A DNA stretch of 64,000 nucleotides, from contig NZ_FNCC01000008.1 of the NCBI RefSeq assembly GCF_900100955.1, positions 124,001 to 188,000 of the forward strand. The letters run 5' to 3'. Positions 44,540-53,953 of the stretch are shown piece by piece; the first letter of the stretch is position 1, and the number at the start of each line of letters is the position of its first letter. Source of the stretch: Lentzea fradiae. Lineage in GTDB: Bacteria; Actinomycetota; Actinomycetes; Mycobacteriales; Pseudonocardiaceae. The notes beneath the pieces were generated by a model. The model was given only the letters and a program-made list of their open reading frames with translations, was not told the origin of the DNA and made no database searches. The translations under genes were made by a program, and so were the position numbers.

Positions 44540-44567
44540 ACCGTGAATTGTTGGGCTGCGCAAGACC

Positions 44568-44617
44568 GTCTTAAAAACTAAGACACCCTTGGCAGGAACC
44601 GGATCCGTCCATAGCGT
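44568..44617 (+). promoter_or_regulatory. Promoter and upstream inverted repeat of the third S8 gene
   Basis: TTGGCA (44589-44594) and TAGCGT (44612-44617) are 17 bases apart, a good actinobacterial promoter. GTCTTA-AAAAC-TAAGAC (44568-44584) is a perfect 6-5-6 inverted repeat ending 4 bases before the -35, a likely regulator site. It does not appear upstream of the other two protease genes. Confidence 0.55.
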
Positions 44618-44649
44618 CGGAAGCGCATCGTTCCCCTGCAACGAACGGA

Positions 44650-45828
44650 ATGCGCACCATGACGCGAAAGATCCGGTTCCTGGCCGGTGCCGGCGCGGCG
44701 AGCCTCGCCCTGTCGGTTCTGATGGTCCCCAACGCCTACGCCGCCGAGGGCGAGGTCCTCTCCCTGGGCGCGCCCGAGAAGATCGCGGGCAGCTTCATCG
44801 TGAAGCTCAAGGAGGGCAAGGGCAACTCGCACTCGCTCGCCTCGCGGTTCGGCGCCAAGGTGGAGCGCGACTACACCAGCTTCGGCGGCTTCAACGTGAA
44901 GCTGACGGAGAAGCAGGCCAAGCGCCTCGCCGCGGACCCGTCGGTCGAGTTCGTCGAGGCCGACCAGGTCGTGCACACGCAGGCGACGCAGACGAACCCG
45001 CCGTCGTGGGGTCTCGACCGCATCGACCAGCGCAACCTCCCGCTGAACCAGTCGTACAGCTACACGTCGACCGGCTCCGGCGTCACCGCCTACGTCATCG
45101 ACACCGGCGTGCGCATCAGCCACTCCACGTTCGGGGGCCGCGCCTCCAACGGCCGCGACTTCGTCGACAACGACAACGTCGCGCAGGACGGCAACGGCCA
45201 CGGCACGCACGTCGCCGGCACCATCGCGGGCTCGCAGTACGGCGTCGCGAAGGCCGCCAGGATCGTCGCGGTCCGCGTGCTCGACAACAACGGCTCCGGC
45301 ACCCTCGCCGGTGTCGCGGCGGGCATCGACTGGGTCGGCAACAACGCCGTCAAGCCCGCCGTCGCGAACCTGTCGCTCGGTGGCAGCGCCAACACCACCC
45401 TCGACACCGCCGTGCGCAGCGCCATCTCCAAGGGCGTGACCTTCGCGGTCGCGGCCGGCAACTCGAACGCGAACGCGTCCGGCTTCTCGCCGGCCCGCGT
45501 GAGCGAGGCGATCACCGTGGGCGCCACCACGAACACCGACGCCCGCGCGTCCTACTCGAACTACGGCTCGCTGCTCGACATCTTCGCGCCGGGCTCGAAC
45601 ATCACGTCGGCGTGGAGCACGTCCGACTCGGCCACCAACACCATCTCGGGCACCTCGATGGCCACCCCGCACGTCGCGGGTGCCGCGGCGCGCTACCTCT
45701 CGACCAACCGCTCGGCCACGCCCGCCCAGGTCGCCTCGTACCTGATCGCGCAGTCGACGGCGTCGAAGGTGACGAGCCCCGGCTCCGGCTCGCCGAACCG
45801 CCTGCTGTACCTCGCGCCCACCGCGTGA
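44650..45828 (+). CDS. Secreted S8 family serine protease (subtilase) 3
   Basis: 392 residues: signal peptide (about 1-32), I9 propeptide, catalytic domain with [22 protein letters not shown] and G-T-S-M-A-T-P-H. It is closest to the first protease: the stretch Q-A-T-Q-T-N-P-P-S-W-G-L-D-R is identical in both. ATG codons at 44650 and 44659 are both possible starts. It has its own promoter and terminator. Confidence 0.94.
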   Translation: MRTMTRKIRFLAGAGAASLALSVLMVPNAYAAEGEVLSLGAPEKIAGSFIVKLKEGKGNSHSLASRFGAKVERDYTSFGGFNVKLTEKQAKRLAADPSVEFVEADQVVHTQATQTNPPSWGLDRIDQRNLPLNQSYSYTSTGSGVTAYVIDTGVRISHSTFGGRASNGRDFVDNDNVAQDGNGHGTHVAGTIAGSQYGVAKAARIVAVRVLDNNGSGTLAGVAAGIDWVGNNAVKPAVANLSLGGSANTTLDTAVRSAISKGVTFAVAAGNSNANASGFSPARVSEAITVGATTNTDARASYSNYGSLLDIFAPGSNITSAWSTSDSATNTISGTSMATPHVAGAAARYLSTNRSATPAQVASYLIAQSTASKVTSPGSGSPNRLLYLAPTA

Positions 45829-45846
45829 GCTGATCTCGTGAAGTGG

Positions 45847-45874
45847 AAGGCCGCGTCCTCCGGGCGCGGCCTTT
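45847..45874 (+). terminator. Terminator after the third S8 protease gene
   Basis: AAGGCCGCG (45847-45855) pairs with CGCGGCCTT (45865-45873), with TCC/GGG extending the stem, followed by a short T-run. It separates the protease cluster from aspS. Confidence 0.8.
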
Positions 45875-45897
45875 CGCGCACCCGCGACTCGACCTCC

Positions 45898-45928
45898 GTG
45901 ACAATCTGTCGGTGGCTCCGGCTAGCCT
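45898..45928 (+). promoter_or_regulatory. Candidate aspS promoter
   Basis: GTGACA (45898-45903) and TAGCCT (45923-45928) are separated by 19 bases (18 if TGACAA is used). The leader would be about 35 bases with AAGGAG (45954-45959) before GTG 45968. A second TTGACG/TACAAG pair (45928-45956) would remove the ribosome site and is less likely. Confidence 0.45.
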
Positions 45929-45967
45929 TGACGGAAAAGCTGACTTCGTCTACAAGGAGCCACCACC

Positions 45968-47743
45968 GTGTTGCGCACGCACGAGGCCGGATCACTCCGG
46001 GCCGAGCACGCCGGGCAGTCCGTCACCCTGACCGGGTGGGTCGCTCGCCGGCGTGACCACGGCGGTGTCATCTTCATCGACCTGCGCGACGCGTCCGGTG
46101 TGGCCCAGGTCGTCTTCCGCGAGGGCGAGATGGCCGAGCGCGCGCACCGGCTGCGCAGCGAGTACGTCATCAAGGTCACCGGCGAGGTGAGCAAGCGTCC
46201 CGAGGGCAGCGAGAACCCCGACCTCGCGACCGGCGCCATCGAGGTCTACGTGTCCGACCTCGAGGTGCTCAACGAAGCCGCGCCGCTGCCGTTCCAGGTC
46301 GAGGCCGAGGGCGAGATCGGCGAGGAGGCGCGCCTGCGGCACCGCTACCTCGACCTGCGCCGCAGCGGCCCGGCCAAGGCCATCCGGCTGCGCAGCGAGG
46401 TCAGCCGCATCGCCCGCGAGGTGCTGCACGCCGAGAAGTTCGTCGAGGTCGAGACGCCGACCCTGACCCGCAGCACGCCCGAGGGCGCGCGCGACTTCCT
46501 GGTGCCCGCCCGCCTGCGCCCCGGCTCCTGGTACGCGCTGCCGCAGTCGCCGCAGCTGTTCAAGCAGCTGCTCATGGTCGGCGGCCTGGAGCGCTACTAC
46601 CAGATCGCCCGCTGCTACCGCGACGAGGACTTCCGCGCCGACCGGCAGCCGGAGTTCACCCAGCTCGACGTCGAGATGAGCTTCGTCGAGCAGGACGACG
46701 TCATCGCGCTCACCGAGAAGCTCCTGTCCGCCATCTGGAAGGAGCTCAAGGGCGTCGAGCTGCCGCTGCCGTTCCGCCGCATCTCCTACGCGGAGGCGAT
46801 GGCGAAGTACGGCTCGGACAAGCCGGACCTGCGCTTCGACGTCGAGCTCACCGAGCTGACCGAGTACTTCAAGGACACGACGTTCCGCGTCTTCCAGGCG
46901 CCGTACGTCGGCGCCGTCGTCATGCCCGGCGGTGCCTCGCAGCCGCGCCGCACGCTCGACGGCTGGCAGGAGTTCGCCAAGCAGCGCGGCCACAAGGGCC
47001 TCGCGTACGTGCTGGTCGGCGAGGACGGCACGCTGGGCGGCCCGGTCGCGAAGAACCTGACCGACGCCGAGCGCGACGGCCTGGCCAAGGCCGTGGGCGC
47101 CAACCCCGGCGACTGCATCTTCTTCGCGGCGGGCGAGGCGCGCGACGCCCGCGCCCTGCTCGGCGCCGCCCGCGTCGAGATCGCGCACCGCGTCGGCCTG
47201 GTCGACGAGAACGCCTGGGCGTTCGCCTGGGTCGTCGACTTCCCGATGTTCGAGGCGGTCGACAAGCTGGAGTCCGGTGACGTCGCCGTCGGCGGCGGCA
47301 AGTGGACGGCGCTGCACCACGCGTTCACCTCGCCGACCCCGGAGTGGATCGACAGGTTCGAGGAGGACCCGGGCAACGCCCTGGCCTACGCCTACGACGT
47401 GATCCTCAACGGCAACGAGCTCGGCGGTGGCTCCATCCGTATCCACCGCGCGGACGTGCAGCAGCGCGCGTTCAACGTGATGGGCATCGGCGCCGAGGAG
47501 GCGCAGGAGAAGTTCGGCTTCCTGCTCGACGCGTTCAAGTACGGTGCCCCGCCCCACGGCGGCATCGCGCTGGGCTGGGACCGCCTGTGCATGCTGCTCG
47601 CGGGCGCCGACTCGATCCGCGAGGTCATCGCGTTCCCGAAGTCCGGCGGCGGCTACGACCCGCTGACCGCGGCCCCGGCCCCGATCACCGCCCAGCAGCG
47701 CAAGGAAGCCGGCGTCGACGCCAAGCCCGACCAGAAGAGCTGA
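45968..47743 (+). CDS. aspS: Aspartate--tRNA ligase
   Basis: 591 residues of bacterial-type AspRS: N-terminal OB-fold ([19 protein letters not shown]), motif 2 region [18 protein letters not shown], a GAD insertion domain, and motif 3 [12 protein letters not shown] 45968 has AAGGAG upstream. Whether it also charges tRNA-Asn cannot be seen here. It overlaps the DUF389 gene by one base. Confidence 0.97.
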   Translation: MLRTHEAGSLRAEHAGQSVTLTGWVARRRDHGGVIFIDLRDASGVAQVVFREGEMAERAHRLRSEYVIKVTGEVSKRPEGSENPDLATGAIEVYVSDLEVLNEAAPLPFQVEAEGEIGEEARLRHRYLDLRRSGPAKAIRLRSEVSRIAREVLHAEKFVEVETPTLTRSTPEGARDFLVPARLRPGSWYALPQSPQLFKQLLMVGGLERYYQIARCYRDEDFRADRQPEFTQLDVEMSFVEQDDVIALTEKLLSAIWKELKGVELPLPFRRISYAEAMAKYGSDKPDLRFDVELTELTEYFKDTTFRVFQAPYVGAVVMPGGASQPRRTLDGWQEFAKQRGHKGLAYVLVGEDGTLGGPVAKNLTDAERDGLAKAVGANPGDCIFFAAGEARDARALLGAARVEIAHRVGLVDENAWAFAWVVDFPMFEAVDKLESGDVAVGGGKWTALHHAFTSPTPEWIDRFEEDPGNALAYAYDVILNGNELGGGSIRIHRADVQQRAFNVMGIGAEEAQEKFGFLLDAFKYGAPPHGGIALGWDRLCMLLAGADSIREVIAFPKSGGGYDPLTAAPAPITAQQRKEAGVDAKPDQKS

Positions 47744-48684
47744 TGATCCGGCTTCGGGTGGTCTGTCCAGCGGATCGCACCGAGGCCGCGCTGGCGGTCC
47801 TCCGCGGCCACGCGGGAGCCACCCACCTGGTGCTCCTGCGTGGCGCGGCGATCGACCCCGAGGGCGACCTGGTCACGGCCGACGTCGCGCGCGAGGCCGT
47901 CGACGAGGTCGTCGGCGCGCTGTGCGAGCTGGGGATCGACCGCGCCGGGGGCATCACGATCGAGACGATCGACACGTCGCTGTCCGACGCGGCCGACCGG
48001 GCGCAGGAGGACGCGCCCGGCGACGGCTCTGACGCGATCGTGTGGGACGAGCTGATCGCGAAGACGGGGGAGGAGTCCCGCCCGAGCGCCACGTTCCAGG
48101 CGTTCCTCACGATCGCGTGCCTGCTCGCGGCCGTGGGCATCGCCACGAACTCCACGGTCACGCTCGTCGGGGCGATGGTCGTCGGCCCGGAGTTCGGGCC
48201 GCTCGCCGCGATCGCCGTCGGGCTCGTGGCCAGGCGCCGGGACCTGGTGCACCGGGCCGCCGTCGCGCTCGGCCTCGGGTTCCCGCTCGCCATCGCGGTC
48301 ACGGCGGCGCTCACCTGGCTGGGCGCGCGGGCCGGCCTGCTCGACCGCGAGACGCTGCTGCACGGCACCGAGTCGGAGTTCATCTACCAGTTCGGGCCGT
48401 TCTCACTGGTCGTCGCGCTGCTGGCGGGCGCGGCGGGCATGCTCTCGATCACGTCGGCGAAGTCCGCGGCGCTGGTCGGCGTGTTCATCTCGGTCATGAC
48501 GGTGCCCGCCGCCGGGTACGCGGCGCTGGCCGCTGTTCTCGGAGTGTGGGACAGGGTGGGCCCCGCGGTGGCTCAGCTCGGGATCAACTTGATCGGTATT
48601 GTCGCCGCGGCCTCGTTCGTGCTGGTGATCCGCCGCCGAGGGGCCGCGGAGGGTGTTTTCACACGTCCGCTGTCCAGGGGATGA
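47743..48684 (+). CDS. DUF389 family membrane protein
   Basis: 313 residues. A soluble N-terminal part (about 1-115) is followed by five to six membrane helices; the DUF389 pattern N-S-T-V-T-L-V-G-A-M-V-V-G-P-E-F-G-P-L is clear. Family function is unknown. ATG overlaps the aspS stop by one base, so the gene is coupled to aspS. Two hairpins follow its end. Confidence 0.9.
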   Translation: MIRLRVVCPADRTEAALAVLRGHAGATHLVLLRGAAIDPEGDLVTADVAREAVDEVVGALCELGIDRAGGITIETIDTSLSDAADRAQEDAPGDGSDAIVWDELIAKTGEESRPSATFQAFLTIACLLAAVGIATNSTVTLVGAMVVGPEFGPLAAIAVGLVARRRDLVHRAAVALGLGFPLAIAVTAALTWLGARAGLLDRETLLHGTESEFIYQFGPFSLVVALLAGAAGMLSITSAKSAALVGVFISVMTVPAAGYAALAAVLGVWDRVGPAVAQLGINLIGIVAAASFVLVIRRRGAAEGVFTRPLSRG

Positions 48685-48719
48685 TCACTGGACATCCGAT
48701 AACGGCGCGAGCCGTTATC
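48671..48719 (+). terminator. Two tandem hairpins after the DUF389 gene
   Basis: TGTCCAG/CTGGACA (48671-48677/48688-48694) overlaps the stop codon. It is followed by GATAACGGC-GCGA-GCCGTTATC (48698-48719), a perfect 9-bp stem with a GNRA-type loop. No T-run follows. Together they probably end the aspS unit; the second could also be an operator for the next gene. Confidence 0.6.
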
Positions 48720-48796
48720 AACGAGTGGTGGTGGTCGCGGCCTTGCCCGATTAGCGTCGGTTCGGCTCACGGATCTGGGGAGTAGGGTCGGAGGGG

Positions 48797-49969
48797 ATGA
48801 GCGTGGAGATCACCGCGGGCCCTCCCGACACGACATCGCCGGAGATCGACGACGCGGTCGGGGCGGCGGAGCGGGTACTGACCAGGCGACTGGGCGCACA
48901 GGTGCGCCTCGCGGACCCCGAGACCCTCGGGGGTACCGGTCGTTCCGTCGTGATCCGGGTGAGAGTGGCGTCCTCGCCGTTCTCGATGCCCCGCACGCTG
49001 GTGGTGAAGCGCTACCCGGCGGGCAGCGGCGACCGCGACCCGTGGGCGCACGAGGCCGTCAGCCACCAGCTGCTCACGGCGTTACCCGCGGAGGAACGCG
49101 CCGCCCCCGAGCTGTTCGCGCACGACGCGCCCACGCGCCTGGTCGTGCTGGAGGACCTGGGCCGGGCGCCGCGGCTGTCGGAGAAGCTGCACGCGAAGGA
49201 CGCGCGGGCCGCGGAACGGGGCCTGCTCTCCTGGGCCCACGCGATGGGCCGCCTGCACGCCACGACCGCGGGCCGCGACGCCGACTTCGACGCGTTGATG
49301 CGGCGGGCGGGCGCGCAGTGCTGCCAGGACCCGATCGCGGTCGACGTGCACGCGGCGATCGCGGGCTTACCGGGGCTGCTCGAGTCGACCCTGGGCGTCG
49401 AGACGTCCACGCAGGCCGTCGAGTTCGCGGCCGAGGCCGCCAGGGCGTTCAGCACGTCCCGCCGCCGCGCCTTCAGCCCGTCGACGTCGTGCCCGGACAA
49501 CCACCTGGTGACGTCGCGCGGTGTGCGGTTCGTCGACTTCGAGGGCGGCTGCGTGCGCGACATCGTGTTCGACGCGGCCGCGCTGCGCGTGCCGTTCCCG
49601 TCCTGCTGGTGCGGGTGGGGCCTGCCGCCGGGGATGTCCGAGGCCATGGTCGCCGCCTGGCGGGCCGAGGTCGGGTCGGTGTGGCCCGAGATGGACGACG
49701 ACGCGGTGCTCCTGCCGCGCCTGCTCGAAGCCCAGCTGCTGTGGGTGTGGCTCGCGACGTGGCGCGCGCTGTCCAAGCCGATGCCGGCCCCGGACAACTC
49801 GCCGCCGCGCAGCGTCGTGCTGGCCGGGCGCTGGGTGCGGCTGCGGTCCGACGCGGTGATCCTCGGTGAGAAGACCGTGGCGGCGCACGCGGACGCCGTG
49901 ATCGGCGCGCTGGCCGACCGCTACGGCCCCGAGGTGTTCGAGCTGCCGCTCTACCCGGCCTTCCGCTGA
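48797..49969 (+). CDS. Phosphotransferase-fold (APH/choline kinase-like) protein
   Basis: 390 residues with kinase-fold traces: R-T-L-V-V-K-R-Y (Lys of the N-lobe), V-L-E-D-L-G hinge region, S-C-P-D-N-H-L-V in place of the usual H-G-D-x-x-x-x-N catalytic loop, and V-D-F-E-G-G for the metal site. The substrate is unknown and a sugar or amino-alcohol is possible. The deviating catalytic loop leaves activity uncertain. It ends inside the 3' end of the opposite-strand histidine kinase gene (19-base overlap). Confidence 0.75.
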   Translation: MSVEITAGPPDTTSPEIDDAVGAAERVLTRRLGAQVRLADPETLGGTGRSVVIRVRVASSPFSMPRTLVVKRYPAGSGDRDPWAHEAVSHQLLTALPAEERAAPELFAHDAPTRLVVLEDLGRAPRLSEKLHAKDARAAERGLLSWAHAMGRLHATTAGRDADFDALMRRAGAQCCQDPIAVDVHAAIAGLPGLLESTLGVETSTQAVEFAAEAARAFSTSRRRAFSPSTSCPDNHLVTSRGVRFVDFEGGCVRDIVFDAAALRVPFPSCWCGWGLPPGMSEAMVAAWRAEVGSVWPEMDDDAVLLPRLLEAQLLWVWLATWRALSKPMPAPDNSPPRSVVLAGRWVRLRSDAVILGEKTVAAHADAVIGALADRYGPEVFELPLYPAFR

Positions 49970-51345
49970 CCGGCAGGGTCCCGTTCGCCGGTGCGCAGCG
50001 AGACGGTGAACGTCGTGCGCCCCGGCTCACTGGTCACCGACACGTCGCCGTGGTGCGCGCCGACGACGGCCGCGACGATCGACAGGCCCAGGCCGGTGCC
50101 GCCGGCCGACCGTGAGCGCGACGAGTCGCCGCGCGCGAAGCGTTCGAACACCTCCAGGCCCTCGGGGACGCCGGGGCCGTCGTCGGTGACGGTCAGGTCG
50201 GCGCGGTCGCCGCGGACGGTCAGCCCGGTCGTGACGGTGGTGCCCGGCGGGGTGTGCGCGCGGGCGTTGGACAGCAGGTTGCCGAGCACCTGGTGCAGCC
50301 GCTGGACGTCGCCGATGACGTGCACGGGCTCCTCCGGCAGCGCGATTCGCCAGACGTGGCCGGGGCCCGCGATCCTGGCGTCGCCGACCAGGTCGAGCAC
50401 CAGCCGGGACAGGTCGACGTCCTCCCGCTCCAGCGGGCGGCCCGCGTCGAGCCGGGCCAGCAGCAGCAGGTCCTCGACCAGCGACGTCATCCGCACCGCC
50501 TCGGACTCGACCCTGCCCATCGCGTGGGTGACCTCCGGCGGCAGGTCCTCGCCGGTCCTGCGGGTCAGCTCGGCGTAGCCCCGGATCGCGGCCAGCGGCG
50601 TGCGCAGCTCGTGCGAGGCGTCGGCGACGAACTGGCGGACCCTCGTCTCGCTGTCGTGCCGTGCCTTCAGCGCCCGGTCGACGTGGCCGAGCATCGTGTT
50701 GAACGCGAGCCCGACCTTGCCGACCTCGGTGGCCGGGTCGGTGTCCTCCTCCGGCACGCGTTCGGCGAGAGCCACCTCGCCCTCGTGCAGCGGCAGCTCG
50801 CAGACGCGGGTGGCGGTCTCGGCGACCCGGTCGAGCGGCACCAGCGCGCGCCGCACGACCACCCTGCCCGCGAGCGCGACCGCGACGGCTCCCGCGACGA
50901 TCAGCCCGGCGAGGATCCAGACCATCCGCCACACGACGTCCGTGACCGGCCGCAGCGACAGGCCCTTGATCCCCAGCCGGTCGGTGACCACGCGGAACTC
51001 GCCCGCCTCGCCCAGGTCGACGGTGCGCAGACCGGCCGGGGTGGCCGCGAGCACGCCGATCTCGGCCTCGGTGAGCGGGCGGGCCTGCTGCGACTCCGGG
51101 AGCTGGACCGTGCCGCGGATCGTGCCGTCCGGCTGGATCCGCGCGTTGATGCCGGGAGGGCCGTAGGGCGAGCCCAGCGGTGCCGGTCGCAGCGTCAGGA
51201 CCTCCCGGTCCAGGTTGTCCACCAGGAAGGTGTCCAGTGCGAGCACGGCGACGCCGCCGATCACCAGGGACAGGGCGGTGAGCAGGACGATCTGGCCGGT
51301 CACCAGCTGGGCCCGCAGCGTCCTAGGACGCAGGTCGGAGGACAT
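49951..51345 (-). CDS. Two-component sensor histidine kinase
   Basis: 464 residues: membrane helix (about 15-37), extracytoplasmic loop of about 100 residues, second helix (about 135-157), HAMP, HisKA with phosphorylated His in D-A-S-H-E-L-R-T-P-L, and HATPase_c (N-L-L-S-N-A-R, D-D-G-P-G-V-P, G-G-T-G-L-G-L-S-I-V). The signal is unknown. It follows the response regulator gene with a 23-base overlap. Confidence 0.95.
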   Translation of the reverse strand: MSSDLRPRTLRAQLVTGQIVLLTALSLVIGGVAVLALDTFLVDNLDREVLTLRPAPLGSPYGPPGINARIQPDGTIRGTVQLPESQQARPLTEAEIGVLAATPAGLRTVDLGEAGEFRVVTDRLGIKGLSLRPVTDVVWRMVWILAGLIVAGAVAVALAGRVVVRRALVPLDRVAETATRVCELPLHEGEVALAERVPEEDTDPATEVGKVGLAFNTMLGHVDRALKARHDSETRVRQFVADASHELRTPLAAIRGYAELTRRTGEDLPPEVTHAMGRVESEAVRMTSLVEDLLLLARLDAGRPLEREDVDLSRLVLDLVGDARIAGPGHVWRIALPEEPVHVIGDVQRLHQVLGNLLSNARAHTPPGTTVTTGLTVRGDRADLTVTDDGPGVPEGLEVFERFARGDSSRSRSAGGTGLGLSIVAAVVGAHHGDVSVTSEPGRTTFTVSLRTGERDPAGQRKAG

Positions 51346-52039
51346 ACCCGGCGCCTCGCATCGTGTGGATCATCGGGGAGCGCCCGGCGTCGATCTTCTT
51401 GCGCAGGTAGGAGATGTACAGCTCGACGATGTTGGCCTGACCGCCGAAGTCGTAGCTCCACACGCGGTCGAGGATCTGCGCCTTGCTCAGCACCCGCCTC
51501 GGGTTGCGCATCAGGTAGCGCAGCAGCTCGAACTCGGTCGCCGTCAGGTCGATCGGGGTGCCGCCGCGCTCGACCTCGCGCGTCTCCTCGTTGAGCGACA
51601 GGTCACCGACGACCAGCCGGGTGCCCGCGTCCGCGTCCGTCACGCCGGTGCGCCGCAGCAGTGCGCGCAGCCGCAGCACGACCTCCTCCAGCGAGAACGG
51701 CTTGGTGACGTAGTCGTCGCCGCCGACCGTGAGACCGGCGATGCGGTCCTCCACCGCGTCCTTCGCGGTGAGGAACAGCACGGGCAGGACCGGTGACTCC
51801 GCCCGCAGCCTGCGCAGCACCTCGAACCCGTCGAAGTCGGGCAGCATCACGTCGAGCACCACCACGTCGGGGCGGAACTCGCGCGCGACCCGCACCGCCG
51901 ACCGGCCGTCCGGGGCCGTGCGGACGTCCCACTTCTCCATGCGCAGCGCCATCGACATCAGCTCGGCCAGAGTGGACTCGTCGTCGACCACGAGCACCCG
52001 CACCGGCTGCCCGTCCGCCCTGCGCAGTTCCGTCTTCAT
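51323..52039 (-). CDS. OmpR/PhoB-type response regulator
   Basis: About 238 residues: receiver domain with D-D-E near the start, phosphoacceptor Asp in V-V-V-L-D-V-M-L-P-D, T-A-K and K-P-F, then a winged-helix DNA-binding domain (L-T-A-T-E-F-E-L-L-R-Y-L, G-A-G-Y-V-L-R). The frame could start at 52090; ATG 52039 (M-K-T-E-L-R) or the GTG just before it is preferred. It is divergent from the nucleotidase gene and a plausible regulator of it. Confidence 0.93.
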   Translation of the reverse strand: MKTELRRADGQPVRVLVVDDESTLAELMSMALRMEKWDVRTAPDGRSAVRVAREFRPDVVVLDVMLPDFDGFEVLRRLRAESPVLPVLFLTAKDAVEDRIAGLTVGGDDYVTKPFSLEEVVLRLRALLRRTGVTDADAGTRLVVGDLSLNEETREVERGGTPIDLTATEFELLRYLMRNPRRVLSKAQILDRVWSYDFGGQANIVELYISYLRKKIDAGRSPMIHTMRGAGYVLRPAS

Positions 52040-52153
52040 CACACGCACGGCTCCCATCCTGAACGCCGGTCCTGTGTACCAGCTGTGCACCGCGGGTCGC
52101 CGGTCAAGTGTGAGTGGTTATGGTCGGGACCAAACGCCCGACCACTACCGGAG

Positions 52154-53836
52154 GTGAGCGGCCTGCGCACGTTCACACTGACGGTGATGGGCACGACCGA
52201 CCTGCACGGCAACCTGTTCAACTGGGACTACTACCGCGACCGCGAGTTCGACGACTTCGCGCACAACGACGTGGGGCTCGCGAAGATCTCCACGCTGGTG
52301 TCGCGGGTGCGGGCGGACGTGGGCCGGCACCGGACGTTGCTGCTCGACGCGGGCGACACCATCCAGGGCACGCCGCTCGCGTACTACTACGCGCGCGTCG
52401 AACCGATCACGCGCACACGCGTGCACCCGATGGCCGCGGCGATGAACGCCATCGGCTACACGGCGGCGGCGGTGGGCAACCACGAGTTCAACTACGGGCT
52501 GCCGGTGCTGCGGATGTTCGAGCGGCAGCTGGACTTCCCGCTGCTGGCCGCCAACGCGCTGGACGCGTCCACCGGGCTGCCCGCCTTCCAGCCGTACGTG
52601 GTGAAGACGGTGTGGCGCACCGGAGGGCCGCCGCTGCGGGTGGGCGTCCTCGGGCTGACCAACCCCGGCATCGCCGTGTGGGACCGCGCGCACGTCGAGG
52701 GTGTGATGACGTTCCCCGGTCTGGTCGAGCAGGCGCTGCACTGGGTGCCGGAGATCCGGCGCAAGGCCGACCTGGTGGTCGTGGTGGCGCACTCCGGCGC
52801 CGACCTGTCGTCGTCGCTGGGCGACCAGGTGCCGTTCCCGGAGAACTGCGCGGAGCTGGTGGCCGAGACGGTGCCGGGCATCGACGCGGTCCTGGTGGGG
52901 CACGCGCACGTGGAGATCCCCGAGCGGTTCGTGGTGAACAAGGTGACGGGGCGGCGGGTGCTGCTGACCGAGCCGTTGTTCTGGGGCAAGCGGCTGTCGC
53001 TGATGGAGTTCGACCTGCGGCACGACGGCCGGTGGGAGCTGGAGGGGTCCAGGTCGTCGGTGCTGTCGACGGCGACCGCGGAGGAGGATCCGCGGATCGT
53101 GCGGCTGCTGCGGCACGACCACGAGAAGGTCGTGTCGTACGTCAACGCGCGGATCGGCACCTGCGTGGCGCCGATGTCCGCCGAACGCGCGCGGTTCGAG
53201 GACACGCCCGCGTTGCGGTTCATCAACCACGTGCAGGCGCTGGAGATCGCCAAGTCCACGTCGTTGCCGGTGCTGTCGCTGTGCGCGCCGTTCAACCGGG
53301 CGGCGGCGATCCCAGGCGGCGAGGTGTCCGTCCGCGACGTCGCCGGGCTCTACATCTTCGACAACACGCTGGTGGGCGTGCGGCTGACCGGGGCGCAGCT
53401 GCGCGACTTCCTGGAGGAGTCGGCGCGGTACTTCGCGCGCGTGTCCGGCCGGGGCCCGTTCACCGCCGCCGAGGTGTCCGCGGACGTGCCTGACTACAAC
53501 TTCGACATCGCCTACGGGCTGACCGCGCCGCTGACCTACACGATCGACATCGCGGAGCCGGAGGGCTCGCGGATCACGCGGCTCGCGTACGACGGAGAGC
53601 CGGTGGCCGACGCGGACGAGTTCGCGGTGGCCGTGAACAACTACCGGCACGCGGGCGGCGGCGACTTCCCGCACATCGCGTCCGCCCCGGTGCTGCACGA
53701 CCGGCAGCAGGAGATCCGCCAGCTGCTGATCGACTGGGTCAGGGCGGCCGGCGTGCTGGACCCGGCGGGCTTCACCGGCACCGACTGGCGCCTCGTGGCG
53801 GGCGGCGACCCCGTCATCGTCTCCACGAACGAGTGA
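52154..53836 (+). CDS. Bifunctional metallophosphatase/5'-nucleotidase-like protein
   Basis: About 560 residues. The metallophosphatase domain shows T-T-D-L-H-G-N, D-A-G-D-T-I-Q-G, V-G-N-H-E-F-N-Y-G, a central V-A-H-S-G and G-H-A-H-V-E-I. The C-terminal 5'-nucleotidase domain follows (Y-I-F-D-N-T-L, N-N-Y-R-H-A-G-G-G-D-F). Such enzymes hydrolyse cyclic nucleotides or nucleotides. No signal peptide is seen, unusual for the family. The start is uncertain: GTG 52154 overlaps the perfect GGAGGTGA, while CTG 52163 lies at a good distance from it. Confidence 0.85.
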   Translation: MSGLRTFTLTVMGTTDLHGNLFNWDYYRDREFDDFAHNDVGLAKISTLVSRVRADVGRHRTLLLDAGDTIQGTPLAYYYARVEPITRTRVHPMAAAMNAIGYTAAAVGNHEFNYGLPVLRMFERQLDFPLLAANALDASTGLPAFQPYVVKTVWRTGGPPLRVGVLGLTNPGIAVWDRAHVEGVMTFPGLVEQALHWVPEIRRKADLVVVVAHSGADLSSSLGDQVPFPENCAELVAETVPGIDAVLVGHAHVEIPERFVVNKVTGRRVLLTEPLFWGKRLSLMEFDLRHDGRWELEGSRSSVLSTATAEEDPRIVRLLRHDHEKVVSYVNARIGTCVAPMSAERARFEDTPALRFINHVQALEIAKSTSLPVLSLCAPFNRAAAIPGGEVSVRDVAGLYIFDNTLVGVRLTGAQLRDFLEESARYFARVSGRGPFTAAEVSADVPDYNFDIAYGLTAPLTYTIDIAEPEGSRITRLAYDGEPVADADEFAVAVNNYRHAGGGDFPHIASAPVLHDRQQEIRQLLIDWVRAAGVLDPAGFTGTDWRLVAGGDPVIVSTNE

Positions 53837-53953
53837 ATTCACCGCCTCTGACCTGGTGTTTCAGCTCACTTCGGTGGCACAGGCCGCAGGGAATGGGATT
53901 AGGTCAGGCCCATGCGGTCGTCGCACCGCGTGGGTCTGACTAGGAGCTGTTCG

